From CAYQTE01 sp964420285 (GTDB lineage: Bacteria; Planctomycetota; Phycisphaerae; Tepidisphaerales; Tepidisphaeraceae), in the NCBI GenBank assembly GCA_964420285.1, contig CAYQTE010000014.1:22060-86059 (forward strand): a DNA stretch of 64,000 nucleotides, written 5' to 3'. Every line of letters begins with the position of its first letter. Positions within the stretch are counted from its first letter, which is position 1. Shown here piece by piece: positions 42,321 through 50,931 of this stretch. The translations under genes and the position numbers were made by a program. Below the pieces are notes generated by a model, which did not search any database, had not been told where the DNA came from, and saw only the letters and a list, made by a program, of their open reading frames with translations.

Positions 42321-44303
42321 ATGAAGGCCCGAACCACGATCGCAGCGGCCGCGCTATTCGCCGCACTTTTCATTTCCGCGCTGACGATTCCGGCGCGCGC
42401 CGCCGATCCGGCGCCTGCCGACTCTGGGTCGCTCTCGGCGGCCTCCGACGCGGCATGGAACAACGTGCTGGACGACATCGACCTGCGCGACGTGCCGCTG
42501 CGCGATGCGCTCACGCTCATCGGCCGCGCCGCAAACCTGAATCTCACCGCCACCAACGAAGCCGCCAAGACGCAGGTCACCTTGCGCCTCGACAACGTCT
42601 CCGCCTACGATGCCGTCCAGGCACTGTGCCAGACTCACGGTTTGTTTTTTAAGAAGCCCACGGACGGAAGCATCAGCATCGTCACCACCGTTAAGGAATT
42701 CCAGGAGGGACTGACGGTCTTTCGCGAGGAAAAGACGGCCGTCTTTACGCTTCTCTACCCCAATGCGATGGATTTGGCTGTCGCGATCCGCGATCTCTAT
42801 GGCAATCGCGTCCAACTCAGCCTCGGAAAGGAGAGCGTCTACGACGAATCCAACGAACTGTCCAAACGCCTCTCGACCTTTGATCAGATCAATTCGCGCG
42901 GACAGTCGTTTTCCAACGCGGTCACCGGTGGCAACAACAACTCGTCCAACGGCAGCAGCTCATCGGCTAACTCAACCAACAGCGGATCGACCAATCTGAA
43001 CGGCTTTTCACAACAGGGCGTAACTCAACAGCCCAGCGGCCCGCAAGACATCAAAGACCTGACGGCGGACCAGCTCACGCGGCTTTCCAATCAGCTCCAT
43101 CAACAAGGCGCCGGTCTGGGCGTCAATGCCGAGGCGCTCAGCAGCCTCGGCCAGAATTCAACCCCGATTTACGTGACGGTCGTCAATCGCAACAACCAGG
43201 TCGTTGTCCGCACCAGCGATCCCGGCGTATTGGATGAGATCACATCACTGAAATCCAAGATCGACGTCCCCACGCCGCAGGTGCTGCTCGAAGTCAAAGT
43301 TCTGTCCGTTGACCTGACCGATGGGTTCAACTCGGTTTTCGATTATCAGTTTGGAGATCAACACAACACCACCGGCTTCAGCTCCGGCGACATCGGCGCG
43401 CCGACGGCGCCGTCGCTGACCATCGGCGGCAGCGGCGAAGGTTCCGCGCCGGGCGCGATGAACACCACCTCGCTCGTCTACCAATGGGTCAGCGATAATT
43501 TCCGCACCCGAGTGCAATTGCTCGAAAGCCACAACAAAGTCACCGAACTGGCCTCGCCTCTCCTGCTCGTGGCCAATAACGAAGTCAGCCAGGTCTTTGT
43601 CGGCCGTCAGATTCCCATCGTCCAGGGCTACTCGGCCGGCTCGGCAACCGCGGGGACCAACGGCAGCCAATCGATCATCACGCCCCCCTCGCCGCAAACC
43701 GCGCTGCAACAGGTCGGCACCTCGCTGCTCATCACGCCGAACATCAATGCCGACCGCACCGTCACCCTTCGCCTGGTCCAGGAGCAGTCCAGCGTGGTTC
43801 CCGGCGGCGCCACCATCCCCGTCGTCGTTACCACCAGCAGCGGGAACAGCCTCACCAGCACGATCAATGACCTGCCCATCGACGTCGTCTCGGCCACCAC
43901 GCTTAGCGGCACCCTCGTCGCCAAGGACGGCCTGAGCCTGGCGCTGGGCGGGTTGATTGATGAAACCGTCACCGACCAACGCGAGGAAGTCCCCATTCTG
44001 GGCCAGCTTCCACTTTTGGGAGTTCTTTTTCGCCGCCAGTCGACCGGACGAACACGCTCCGAAGTCATCGTGGTGATCCGGCCGTATGTCTTGAGCACTC
44101 CGTCAGAAGCCGAGGAAGCCGGCAAGCGAATCGTGCAGGCGTCGTCGCTTCATCCGAAAGCTCCCGCTCTTTTCCCGCCGACCAGCCAGCCGATCGGAAC
44201 CATGAACACTTTCACGCCCGATGAAGTCCTTCGCCCCAACCCGCCGCACAACGAGTTGGAAAACATCTTCCGATTCCACAGCGTGTTGCCGACCGATTAC
44301 TGA
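42321..44303 (+). CDS. Type II/IV secretin (GspD/PilQ)
   Basis: Outer-membrane pore of the pilus/secretion system. The 660-residue precursor has a signal peptide (AAAALFAALFISALTIPARA) and an STN domain (IDLRDVPLRDALTLIGRAAN). N-domain sequence is interrupted by a Ser/Asn-rich insert (NNNSSNGSSSSANSTNSGST). The secretin core carries VFVGRQIPIVQGY, the VGTSLLITPNINADRTVTLR strand and the signature LSLALGGLIDETVTDQREEV, followed by PILGQLPLLGVLFRRQS. Start at 42321 fits the signal peptide. Confidence 0.94.
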   Translation: MKARTTIAAAALFAALFISALTIPARAADPAPADSGSLSAASDAAWNNVLDDIDLRDVPLRDALTLIGRAANLNLTATNEAAKTQVTLRLDNVSAYDAVQALCQTHGLFFKKPTDGSISIVTTVKEFQEGLTVFREEKTAVFTLLYPNAMDLAVAIRDLYGNRVQLSLGKESVYDESNELSKRLSTFDQINSRGQSFSNAVTGGNNNSSNGSSSSANSTNSGSTNLNGFSQQGVTQQPSGPQDIKDLTADQLTRLSNQLHQQGAGLGVNAEALSSLGQNSTPIYVTVVNRNNQVVVRTSDPGVLDEITSLKSKIDVPTPQVLLEVKVLSVDLTDGFNSVFDYQFGDQHNTTGFSSGDIGAPTAPSLTIGGSGEGSAPGAMNTTSLVYQWVSDNFRTRVQLLESHNKVTELASPLLLVANNEVSQVFVGRQIPIVQGYSAGSATAGTNGSQSIITPPSPQTALQQVGTSLLITPNINADRTVTLRLVQEQSSVVPGGATIPVVVTTSSGNSLTSTINDLPIDVVSATTLSGTLVAKDGLSLALGGLIDETVTDQREEVPILGQLPLLGVLFRRQSTGRTRSEVIVVIRPYVLSTPSEAEEAGKRIVQASSLHPKAPALFPPTSQPIGTMNTFTPDEVLRPNPPHNELENIFRFHSVLPTDY

Positions 44304-44323
44304 TATCCGCTCGAGGTGTGCCC

Positions 44324-45838
44324 ATGAAGAATCTCATGCGCAAAAGCGTGACGCCGGCCGCCCTGGCATTGCTGCTGCTCAGCGGATGCTACGTGCCCGT
44401 GCAGGACGACAATCGCAACTCCGCCGGCTCCGTCGCGCCGCCTCTGAAGCGACCACCGGCCGGTCCGCAGGAAGTTTCCGTCAACAGCCGCTGGACCTTC
44501 TCGGCCTATGAGAATCCGCCGGCCGTCAAATGGCTGCTGGACAAGGCTCGCGCCGCATCGGGCGACACGGACCGGGGCATCGACGCGCTCGTCCAGCGAT
44601 GGCCGGATGTCACGATCGAGTTGTTGCGCGAAAGTATCGCAACGGACTCCGATGTGTCCCTGCGACTGAGCCTCGCCGACGCCTACGATCGGGCATACGG
44701 CCCCATCGACCCCAATGCCGGCTGGTCGGCCGCGCTGACAGCCTCCGCGTCGCGACGGGAGATTTACGCCGCGCTGGCGCAACGATCCAATCAGGTGCTT
44801 ACGCTGTTTCATGCCGGCCAGTTCGCCGACGCGGCGAAGGTCGATCCCGTAGCTGCCGTTCCCTCCGACGCTCCGCCGGCTGTTCGGGCCGAAGCGTTGC
44901 GACTGGCCGGGTTGACGGCATTGCTCAACGATCGACCCGATCGCGCGGCGGACCTGCTGGCCAGCGCCCTGTCGTATGCCCAGAAGGGTCCGCGCCATGT
45001 GCAATTCGAGATCGGGCTGCTCTTGTGCGAATCGCGTCGGCGGTCGAATCAAACCGACCTCGCTGCCGCCGCCTGGAAGACAGCCGTGCAGGCCGCCGGC
45101 GGCATAGGCGATCCGGAGCTTTGGAATCGCGCCGTCCTTGCCCGGCCCGCCAACGTGAACTGGCCGCCGCAGGCCGCGGATCTCCGCGCCGGCGAACCCG
45201 ATTTTTCGCCGGGAGTTTCGCCCGAAACCGGCGATGTTCTGATCGGCATTGGCAAGATGGATCTCTCACGTGCCGCGCCTCAATCCGCTCTGCTCGCCTT
45301 CAGCAGCGCCGAATCGGAAACTCCTGTCGCCGGGAAAAAGTCGCTGGCTCGCCTGCTGCGAGCCCAGTGCATAATCTCGCTCCAGCGGCCCGCGTCCGCA
45401 ATTCCAATTCTCGACGCACTGGTGAAGTCCGATGACCCGCGCATCAGTTGGCGAGCCCAGGCGATCGAGGGCGACACGTTCTGCCACGACCTGGACGATC
45501 GACCTCGCGGCATTCCCATGTTGAGCGATGCGCTGAAGAATTCAGAGACGATCGACTGGCCTGGGAAGACCCGCCTTATCGCCAACCTCGGATTATATTT
45601 CCTCCTCGAAGGCGACGCCGAGGATGGTTTGCGCACCCTGCATCACGCCCAGGCGAGTTTCACGGCCGAGGCCAAGTGGGAGGATTTGGCTGGTTCCCTA
45701 AAGAACGAAGCCGCCTACCTGCGTGCGATAAAAAAGACGGATGCGGCCGACGCGGTTCAGAAGCACGCCGACGAAGTATGCCGCAAAGCCGGCCTTCCCA
45801 CCGGACCGCTGGCCGACGGCGATGTCGCTGCACCTTGA
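44324..45838 (+). CDS. Lipoprotein with TPR-like helical repeats
   Basis: A 504-residue protein with a lipobox (LALLLLSGCYVP; Cys about residue 21). The rest is helical with TPR-like periodicity (LRLAGLTALLNDRPDRAADL, PQSALLAFSSAESETPVAGK). A GAGGTG site supports the ATG at 44324. It follows the secretin by 20 bases and could serve as its pilotin or a scaffold. The closing section resembles TPR tails of pilus-biogenesis lipoproteins, but no specific family is assigned. Confidence 0.68.
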   Translation: MKNLMRKSVTPAALALLLLSGCYVPVQDDNRNSAGSVAPPLKRPPAGPQEVSVNSRWTFSAYENPPAVKWLLDKARAASGDTDRGIDALVQRWPDVTIELLRESIATDSDVSLRLSLADAYDRAYGPIDPNAGWSAALTASASRREIYAALAQRSNQVLTLFHAGQFADAAKVDPVAAVPSDAPPAVRAEALRLAGLTALLNDRPDRAADLLASALSYAQKGPRHVQFEIGLLLCESRRRSNQTDLAAAAWKTAVQAAGGIGDPELWNRAVLARPANVNWPPQAADLRAGEPDFSPGVSPETGDVLIGIGKMDLSRAAPQSALLAFSSAESETPVAGKKSLARLLRAQCIISLQRPASAIPILDALVKSDDPRISWRAQAIEGDTFCHDLDDRPRGIPMLSDALKNSETIDWPGKTRLIANLGLYFLLEGDAEDGLRTLHHAQASFTAEAKWEDLAGSLKNEAAYLRAIKKTDAADAVQKHADEVCRKAGLPTGPLADGDVAAP

Positions 45839-46183
45839 GGCCGCGCGGTTCCACGGGAGTTCATTTGGCGATTTTTCGACCTTTTTGCGAGCCCTTGCTG
45901 ACCCCACCGGAGAAGGGATACAAGAAAGGCACGCACAATGACTATTGGGCTTCCCCACGAACGGTCGTCGTTCCCATCATTCGCGGGGAAGCCCACTACC
46001 CGATCGTATTACGTGTCACCAATTTGTCACCAAAACTCTGATAAGCCGTGACAAACCATGTAAAACTTATAAAATATAGAAACTGTCCGGCAGCGGGCAG
46101 GGTTGCGAAAGTGACCGTAACTCATTGATATTTCAGGAGTTGGAACATCACTCCATACAGCACCGGTTTCTGAGAGCAGGGAG
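45839..46183. other. Intergenic region at the island edge
   Basis: No gene supported. It contains two TGTCACCAA units (46013-46033), similar to those near 21070, and an AAAATATAGAAACTG stretch echoed near 61230. It appears to be integration scar sequence between the pilus locus and the DGR-target island. Confidence 0.5.
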
Positions 46184-46251
46184 CTTCGGAACCGAGGGTT
46201 GGGGGCTGAGCCCGTCCGCGTGCAATTACTTGTAAAATATAAAGTTATGGA
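46184..46251 (+). repeat. tRNA-Arg 3'-end relic plus flank (att-like, right copy)
   Basis: CTTCGGAACCG (46184-46194) matches the anticodon arm of the tRNA-Arg at 20.9 kb. After a diverged T arm, GTGCAATTACTTGTAAAATA continuing to GTTATGGA matches that tRNA's 3' end and flank (20914-20945). There is no 5' half. A TAGAGCATCGGTCCCGGGTG tRNA-like fragment follows at ~46264. Confidence 0.7.
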
Positions 46252-46338
46252 TGACGACGATTGTCCGTCGGGTAGAGCATCGGTCCCGGGTGCCGAAGGT
46301 CGAGGCACAAAGCTCACAGGGCAAGCTCGAAATGCACC

Positions 46339-46869
46339 CTATGCAACTTCGAGGAATACGTAAGTATTGACCCCGGATGGTCCCAGAGAAATCACGTCGC
46401 CACTGGCCAATTGCACTTGCGCGGCGCGACCTTCGGGCTCGTTGGCGGCCGATACTCGCTTGCCGTTGACGAACGTGCCGGTTCTGCTGTTCTCGTCTCG
46501 GATCGAGTACGTTGTCTTGCCCGAATTATTTTGACGCAAGATCGTCGCATGGACGCGCGATGCCTCACGCGGAATCATCCACACCGCGTCGTTCAGCGTG
46601 AAGTCCACGACCGTCTCCGGCAGTGCCTCAAGCGGGGACGGCGGCCGACCGAGGACGACTTCATCGACGGTGAGAGGCAGAACACCACAACAATATGGCC
46701 CGCAGCCGAGCAAATAGGCGCCGGACCGGAGCTTGGAAATCACCGTTGCCAGAGCCCCGACGCGCTCACTGCGATCCGTCTGGGCCAGAAGTGAAATATC
46801 CCTGAGCCGGCTTTCCAGAATCCACCGGTCGACCGCAACCGCCGTGGAGATCGCATCTTCGCTTTTCAT
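46339..46869 (-). CDS. FHA-domain protein, last gene of the DGR-target operon
   Basis: A 176-residue protein with a C-terminal forkhead-associated domain that binds phosphothreonine. LGRPPSPLEA opens it, then SRVHATILRQ carries the conserved Ser-Arg-x-His, and YSIRDENSRTGTFVNGKRV is the second signature; VQLASGDVISLGP follows. The N-terminal ~75 residues are helical and contain CGPYCCGV. Start at 46869 follows a GAGG site; the open frame reaches 46938. It is a natural partner for the kinase-like protein at 48.5-50.8 kb. Confidence 0.85.
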   Translation of the reverse strand: MKSEDAISTAVAVDRWILESRLRDISLLAQTDRSERVGALATVISKLRSGAYLLGCGPYCCGVLPLTVDEVVLGRPPSPLEALPETVVDFTLNDAVWMIPREASRVHATILRQNNSGKTTYSIRDENSRTGTFVNGKRVSAANEPEGRAAQVQLASGDVISLGPSGVNTYVFLEVA

Positions 46870-46966
46870 ATCATCCTCGCTATCCGTCCGGCCTCGCGCC
46901 GGTCGTCCAGTTATTCGATCTTGCCCGCCAATCAGCACTTGCGGGCGCAGCCGCTCATTGGTCGGA

Positions 46967-47527
46967 TCATAATTGTTGCTCCAATGGCCGAATCCCGCTC
47001 AGGGTGATTGAACCGTCGGCATGAAGGATCACCTCTCCGGTTGGCACGGCCTGTAGATCGGCCGGGGTGTATCGCTTTGTCAGCAGATGAATTTGCTGAT
47101 TGCTGGACCCCAACAGGCCGACGGCCAGGTGGCGCGGGTGGACGTATCGGCCGGCGATCAGGACGTCCAAGTGTTTCAGGATCGTATTGCCCAGGGGCTG
47201 GCGGCGAATCTCGGCAAGGGTGTAGCCGCTGAACACCAGCTTACTCAAGGGGGACGCGGAAAGGCGCTGGAGAAGATCGAGCAAAGCGTCGGGTTGCTGG
47301 AACGGCTCGCCGCCGGAAATGCTGACACCTTCGATCTTGTTCGAGTTGGTAAGCAGTTGTCGGGCGATGTCGGCGGTATCGGCGTTGAAGCCCGCGCCAG
47401 CGTCGTGCGTGGTGGGGTTGAAGCAGCCGGTGCAGCCGAGGGTGCAGCCCTGTAACCAGACAACGGCGCGCAGGCCGGGCCCATTGGCACGGCTGGCGGG
47501 TTCGATGGCGTGCAGGCGAATGTTCAT
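46967..47527 (-). CDS. NrdG-like radical SAM protein (4Fe-4S single-cluster domain)
   Basis: A 186-residue radical S-adenosylmethionine protein resembling the activase of anaerobic ribonucleotide reductase. The cluster motif is CTLGCTGC (Cys-x3-Cys-x2-Cys), followed by NPTTHDAG, then GVSISGGEPFQQ (SAM-binding GGE) and LVFSGYT. No anaerobic reductase (nrdD) is nearby, and the host carries a B12-dependent enzyme. A different substrate within the operon, for example peptide or protein modification, is therefore possible. A GAGGGCG site precedes the ATG. It lies 93 bases after the first variable region, in the same direction. Confidence 0.85.
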   Translation of the reverse strand: MNIRLHAIEPASRANGPGLRAVVWLQGCTLGCTGCFNPTTHDAGAGFNADTADIARQLLTNSNKIEGVSISGGEPFQQPDALLDLLQRLSASPLSKLVFSGYTLAEIRRQPLGNTILKHLDVLIAGRYVHPRHLAVGLLGSSNQQIHLLTKRYTPADLQAVPTGEVILHADGSITLSGIRPLEQQL

Positions 47528-47563
47528 TGTCGCGCCCTCAACGAAAAAGGGCCAGAAAACCGT

Positions 47564-47653
47564 TTTTCAAAATCGTGCGCTCGCTTCGCTCGCGGAAAAA
47601 AGGGGTAAAAGAGTAAAGGATCAAGTTGTAAGAGTCCTGGCCACGCGGAAGCC
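47564..47653 (-). repeat. Conserved 3' flank of variable region 1
   Basis: About 90 bases shared with the flanks at 50842, 55638 and 59990. In coding orientation it runs from GGCTTCCGCGTGGCCAGGAC through the stop codon and a pyrimidine-rich tract to GCGAGCGAAGCGAGCG (a perfect mirror repeat) and CACGATTTTGAAAA. It is the expected position of the DGR initiation-of-mutagenic-homing site. Confidence 0.85.
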
Positions 47654-48472
47654 GCAGAGGTCGATGCGGAAGTCCGGGACGAAGAAGCGGCAGGCGCACC
47701 GGAAGCTGCCGTGGCCGTCGGTGCGCCACGAGCCGCCACGCAGCACACGCGCAGCGCGACTCCGGCTCTGCTCCGTGGGTGGCCACAACTCGCCGCGCCG
47801 GTATCTCTCATACGCCTTCTCCTCATACCAGTCCGCGCACCACTCCCATACGTTCCCGCTCATCTGGTAGTGACCCCACACGCTGCATCCTTCCGGGTAG
47901 CTCCACACACTCGCCGTCGTCTCGCTTCCCTTGTTCTTTTCGTTCCGGCATTTCTTCTTGTCCCATTTCTTACCCCACGGGTATTCCCTCCCGTCCACTC
48001 CTCTCGCGCCCTTCTCCCATTCCAACTCAGTTGGCAGCCTCAAGCCCGCCCATTCGCAATATGCCACGGCATCGTCCCAGCTTACATACACTACTGGATG
48101 ATCCGATTTCTCCTTAGGAAAACTCCTCCCGTTCCAGATCGCCGTACCGTAATCCGCTTTGTCCGGCGCCCGATGGCCCGTCGCTTCCACGAACTTCAGG
48201 TACTGCCCGTTCGTCACTGGGTGTATACCGAGGTAATACCCCGGCAACTCCACCTCGAACGGCGGGCCGCCGCCCTCGTAGCTCCCGGGGCCGCCGGCCA
48301 GAAACTTACCTGGCGGAACCAGCAGCAACAGGCTCCCGTCGATCGGGTTCTCCCACATTGGATTGTGCCAGATCAGTCCATCCCAGATGCGTTCCGATAC
48401 CGGGTAGTCGGCGGGATTGAGGACCGGCGTTTCATTTTCGTAGGCATCCGAGTTCATCGCGCCATCCTCCAT
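47621..48472 (-). CDS. FGE-sulfatase/C-type-lectin-fold DGR target protein 1
   Basis: A 283-residue protein with the formylglycine-generating-enzyme fold: DGSLLLLVPPGKFLAGG, LPGYYLGIHPVTNGQYLKFV, ELEWEKGARGVDGREYPWG, MSGNVWEWCADWYEE and VLRGGSW, ending GFRVARTLTT. The Cys pair of true FGEs after RGGSW is missing, so it is a binding scaffold, not an active enzyme (inference). Between RGGSW and GFRVARTLTT lie 24 codons, nearly all NNC (variable region 1). The ATG overlaps the stop of the kinase-AAA gene, coupling their translation. It has a longer N-terminus than its paralogs. Confidence 0.9.
   Translation of the reverse strand: MEDGAMNSDAYENETPVLNPADYPVSERIWDGLIWHNPMWENPIDGSLLLLVPPGKFLAGGPGSYEGGGPPFEVELPGYYLGIHPVTNGQYLKFVEATGHRAPDKADYGTAIWNGRSFPKEKSDHPVVYVSWDDAVAYCEWAGLRLPTELEWEKGARGVDGREYPWGKKWDKKKCRNEKNKGSETTASVWSYPEGCSVWGHYQMSGNVWEWCADWYEEKAYERYRRGELWPPTEQSRSRAARVLRGGSWRTDGHGSFRCACRFFVPDFRIDLCGFRVARTLTT
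47654..47725 (-). other. DGR variable region 1 (24 codons)
   Basis: Encodes RTDGHGSFRCACRFFVPD followed by FRIDLC. All codons end in C except the constant CGG and CCG. First and second bases vary freely at the positions that differ among the four paralogs. Two codons shorter than region 2. Confidence 0.88.
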
Positions 48473-50805
48473 CAGCTTGCCATCCGCGCATGCTGCTGCG
48501 CCCAGCCGGTCAGGGCGGCGATCTCCCGCGCCCGCGATTTCGATAAGGGCCGCGTTTCAGCAACAGCCTTTGCGATATCCGCGGTTTGGAGTTCCCGGCC
48601 GGCGTCGAAAGCGGTGAACAGGCCGGTGTTGATTGTCTGCTCGATTTCCGCGCCGCTGAAGCCTTCGGCGGATTTGGCCAATGATTCGATGTCGAATTTC
48701 TCGGGATCGCGGTTGCGCTTGGACAGGTGGATGCGGAAGATAGTCCGCCGCTCGGCCACGGCGGGCAGGCCGACGAAAAAGATATCATCAAAACGTCCCT
48801 GTCGCAGAAATTCCGGCGGGATGCCGCCCAGGTCATTAGCGGTGGCCACCACGAAGACCGGGCTGCGCTTGTCCTGGAGCCAGTTGAGGAACGTACCGAA
48901 GACGCGGGCGGCGACACCACCGCCGCCCTGGCCACGGACCCCGGCGAAACCCTTCTCCACCTCGTCGATCCAGAGGATACAGGGGCTGACGGCCTCGGCA
49001 GTCTGGATGGCCAATCGCAGGTTGGCTTCCGATTGCCCAACATAGCCGCCGAATATCCGCCCCACATCCAGGCGCACAAGCGGCGCCTGCCAGGTGCCGG
49101 CCAGGGCGCGGGCGCACAGGCTCTTGCCACAGCCGGGCACGCCCACCAAAAGCACGCCCTTGGGCAGGGGCAGGCCCGCATAGCGAGCCACCGCGGTAAA
49201 CGCCGACGAGCGGTCGTTGAACCACGACAGCAGCCGCCCAAGTCCGCCAACGTCGGCGAAGGATTCGGATTCGTGGTAGTAATCCAGCACGCCGGTCTTG
49301 CGGATCACCTGGGTCTTACTCCGAGCGACGCGGCGGGGGGCCGACGCATCCAATCCGCCGGCCTCAATGGCGGCGCTGCGGATGGCCAGCGTCGCCTCAT
49401 CGGCGGTCAATCCGCTGGCGGCACGCACGATGGCGCCTCGGTCGGCATCCTTCAGATCGACCGGCTGGCCGGCGGTCTTGGTCTCGTCCATCACCTGCGC
49501 CAGCACCTGTTCCAGAATCGGCCGGTCGGGCAACTGGAAGACCGATAATGCCACTTCCTTCTCCAACTCCGCCGGGGCCTGGTAGAACGGCGAGAGCAGC
49601 AGCACGGATTTGCGCGTGGTTCGCACCGCCCGGGCGACATCGCGGACCAGCCGCGTGGTCACCGGCGAATAATGCCGGTGCATGTCCAGGAAGACATAGA
49701 TGGCATCCTCGGGATTCTCGATGACGTGATCGAGGGCGGCCGTGGGGTCTTGCAAACTGTCCGGGCGGACAAGCTGATCCTTGTCATCGCGCAGCCCGCG
49801 CGAGGCCGACCAGATGTAGAGCCGCCGGGTCCGTTTGCGCTCCTCGCCCAAACGCTGGGCGATGCCTCGGACGGCTGCCAGCACGCGCTGCTCCTCGTAA
49901 CTGAGCACGCAAATGAGCGGGAAACTGGCTCGAATGAGCACTTCCAGACGGCTCTCATCATCATCCAGCAGCCGCGCCCGCCGGGCCACCGATTCCAAGT
50001 CCTGGGTAAGTTCCTCGGCCGTCTGGTAGCGTTGGTCGGGGTCTTTATTGAGCATCCTGCGGATGATGCGGACGACCGCCCGATCCACACCCTTATCAAA
50101 GAGCGGTCTTTCATCGTAGCGGCCGGTGAGAATCTTCTGCACAACCTCGCCCACTTCGCCTGTGAACGGCCGCTTGCCGGTCAGCATTTCATAGAACATC
50201 ACGCCCAGGCCCCAGAGGTCGGCATTGGTGCCCATGGCGCCCTGCATCTGCTCGGGAGCCATGTAATCGACGGTGCCGATCTGGGTGCTGGCCTTCTGGC
50301 GTGTGTAGGTCAGCAGCCGGGCGATCCCGAAATCCAGGAGTTTGGGGATATCCCCGGCCGCCAGCAGGACGTTCTCCGGCTTGATATCGCGGTGCATGAC
50401 GTGGGCCGAATGCGCATAGGCCAGGGCCTCGCTGATAAGCCCCACGAACCGCAGGGCCTGCTCCTGCTTGAGCGTGCCGCCGTGGCGCAGGCGGGCGCGC
50501 AGACCCTCGCCCTCGACGTATTCCATGACCAGGAAGGTGACGCCTTCGTGACGCTCCAGCCCAAAGGCGCGAAGAATGTTGGGATGGACCAGCCGGCTGA
50601 CGACGGCAAATTCCTTCTCCAGTTCGGCGATGCCATCGGCATCCTGCTGATGGGGAAACCCCAGCGCGACGATGGGCGGCATTTCGCCGCTAGGCTCGCG
50701 CTGGGCGCGGTAGACGCTCTTGAACGCGCCAGCGCCAAGATAGGCTTCCAGCGTATAGGGGCCGAAATGCTGTCCGCTCTTATAGGGTCCGCCTTGGGGA
50801 TTCAT
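48472..50805 (-). CDS. Kinase-like domain fused to Ycf46-type AAA+ ATPase
   Basis: A 777-residue fusion. Residues ~10-270 are a Ser/Thr kinase fold: glycine loop LGAGAFKSVY, catalytic HRDIKPENVL, LLDFGIAR and TVDYMAPEQ. The VAIK strand reads IVALGFP, so the usual ATP-anchoring Lys is absent and activity is uncertain. Residues ~285-777 match the Ycf46 arrangement of its neighbours: FPLICVLSYEEQRVLAAV, an N-terminal P-loop-like domain, then AAA+ with Walker A GVPGCGKS and Walker B CILWIDEVEKGF, and arginine-rich RFDDIFFVGLP. Upstream FGE2 ends 93 bases away. It probably couples signal input to an ATP-driven machine. Confidence 0.88.
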   Translation of the reverse strand: MNPQGGPYKSGQHFGPYTLEAYLGAGAFKSVYRAQREPSGEMPPIVALGFPHQQDADGIAELEKEFAVVSRLVHPNILRAFGLERHEGVTFLVMEYVEGEGLRARLRHGGTLKQEQALRFVGLISEALAYAHSAHVMHRDIKPENVLLAAGDIPKLLDFGIARLLTYTRQKASTQIGTVDYMAPEQMQGAMGTNADLWGLGVMFYEMLTGKRPFTGEVGEVVQKILTGRYDERPLFDKGVDRAVVRIIRRMLNKDPDQRYQTAEELTQDLESVARRARLLDDDESRLEVLIRASFPLICVLSYEEQRVLAAVRGIAQRLGEERKRTRRLYIWSASRGLRDDKDQLVRPDSLQDPTAALDHVIENPEDAIYVFLDMHRHYSPVTTRLVRDVARAVRTTRKSVLLLSPFYQAPAELEKEVALSVFQLPDRPILEQVLAQVMDETKTAGQPVDLKDADRGAIVRAASGLTADEATLAIRSAAIEAGGLDASAPRRVARSKTQVIRKTGVLDYYHESESFADVGGLGRLLSWFNDRSSAFTAVARYAGLPLPKGVLLVGVPGCGKSLCARALAGTWQAPLVRLDVGRIFGGYVGQSEANLRLAIQTAEAVSPCILWIDEVEKGFAGVRGQGGGGVAARVFGTFLNWLQDKRSPVFVVATANDLGGIPPEFLRQGRFDDIFFVGLPAVAERRTIFRIHLSKRNRDPEKFDIESLAKSAEGFSGAEIEQTINTGLFTAFDAGRELQTADIAKAVAETRPLSKSRAREIAALTGWAQQHARMAS

Positions 50806-50841
50806 GGTTGATGGCCTCCAAACGGGGGGCTGTTTTTTGAA

Positions 50842-50931
50842 TTTTCAAAATCGTGCGCTCGCTTCGCTCGCGGAAGAAAGAGGTAAAAGAGTAAAGGATC
50901 AAGTTGTAAGAGTCCTGGCCACGCGGAAGCC
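50842..50931 (-). repeat. Conserved 3' flank of variable region 2
   Basis: Second copy of the ~90-base flank; differs from copy 1 at a few positions in the purine-rich tract just outside the stop codon. Confidence 0.85.

Noticed and set aside
46260..46300. Complete tRNA gene at the left island edge
   Set aside because: Only an anticodon-arm-like fragment; no matching acceptor or T arm.
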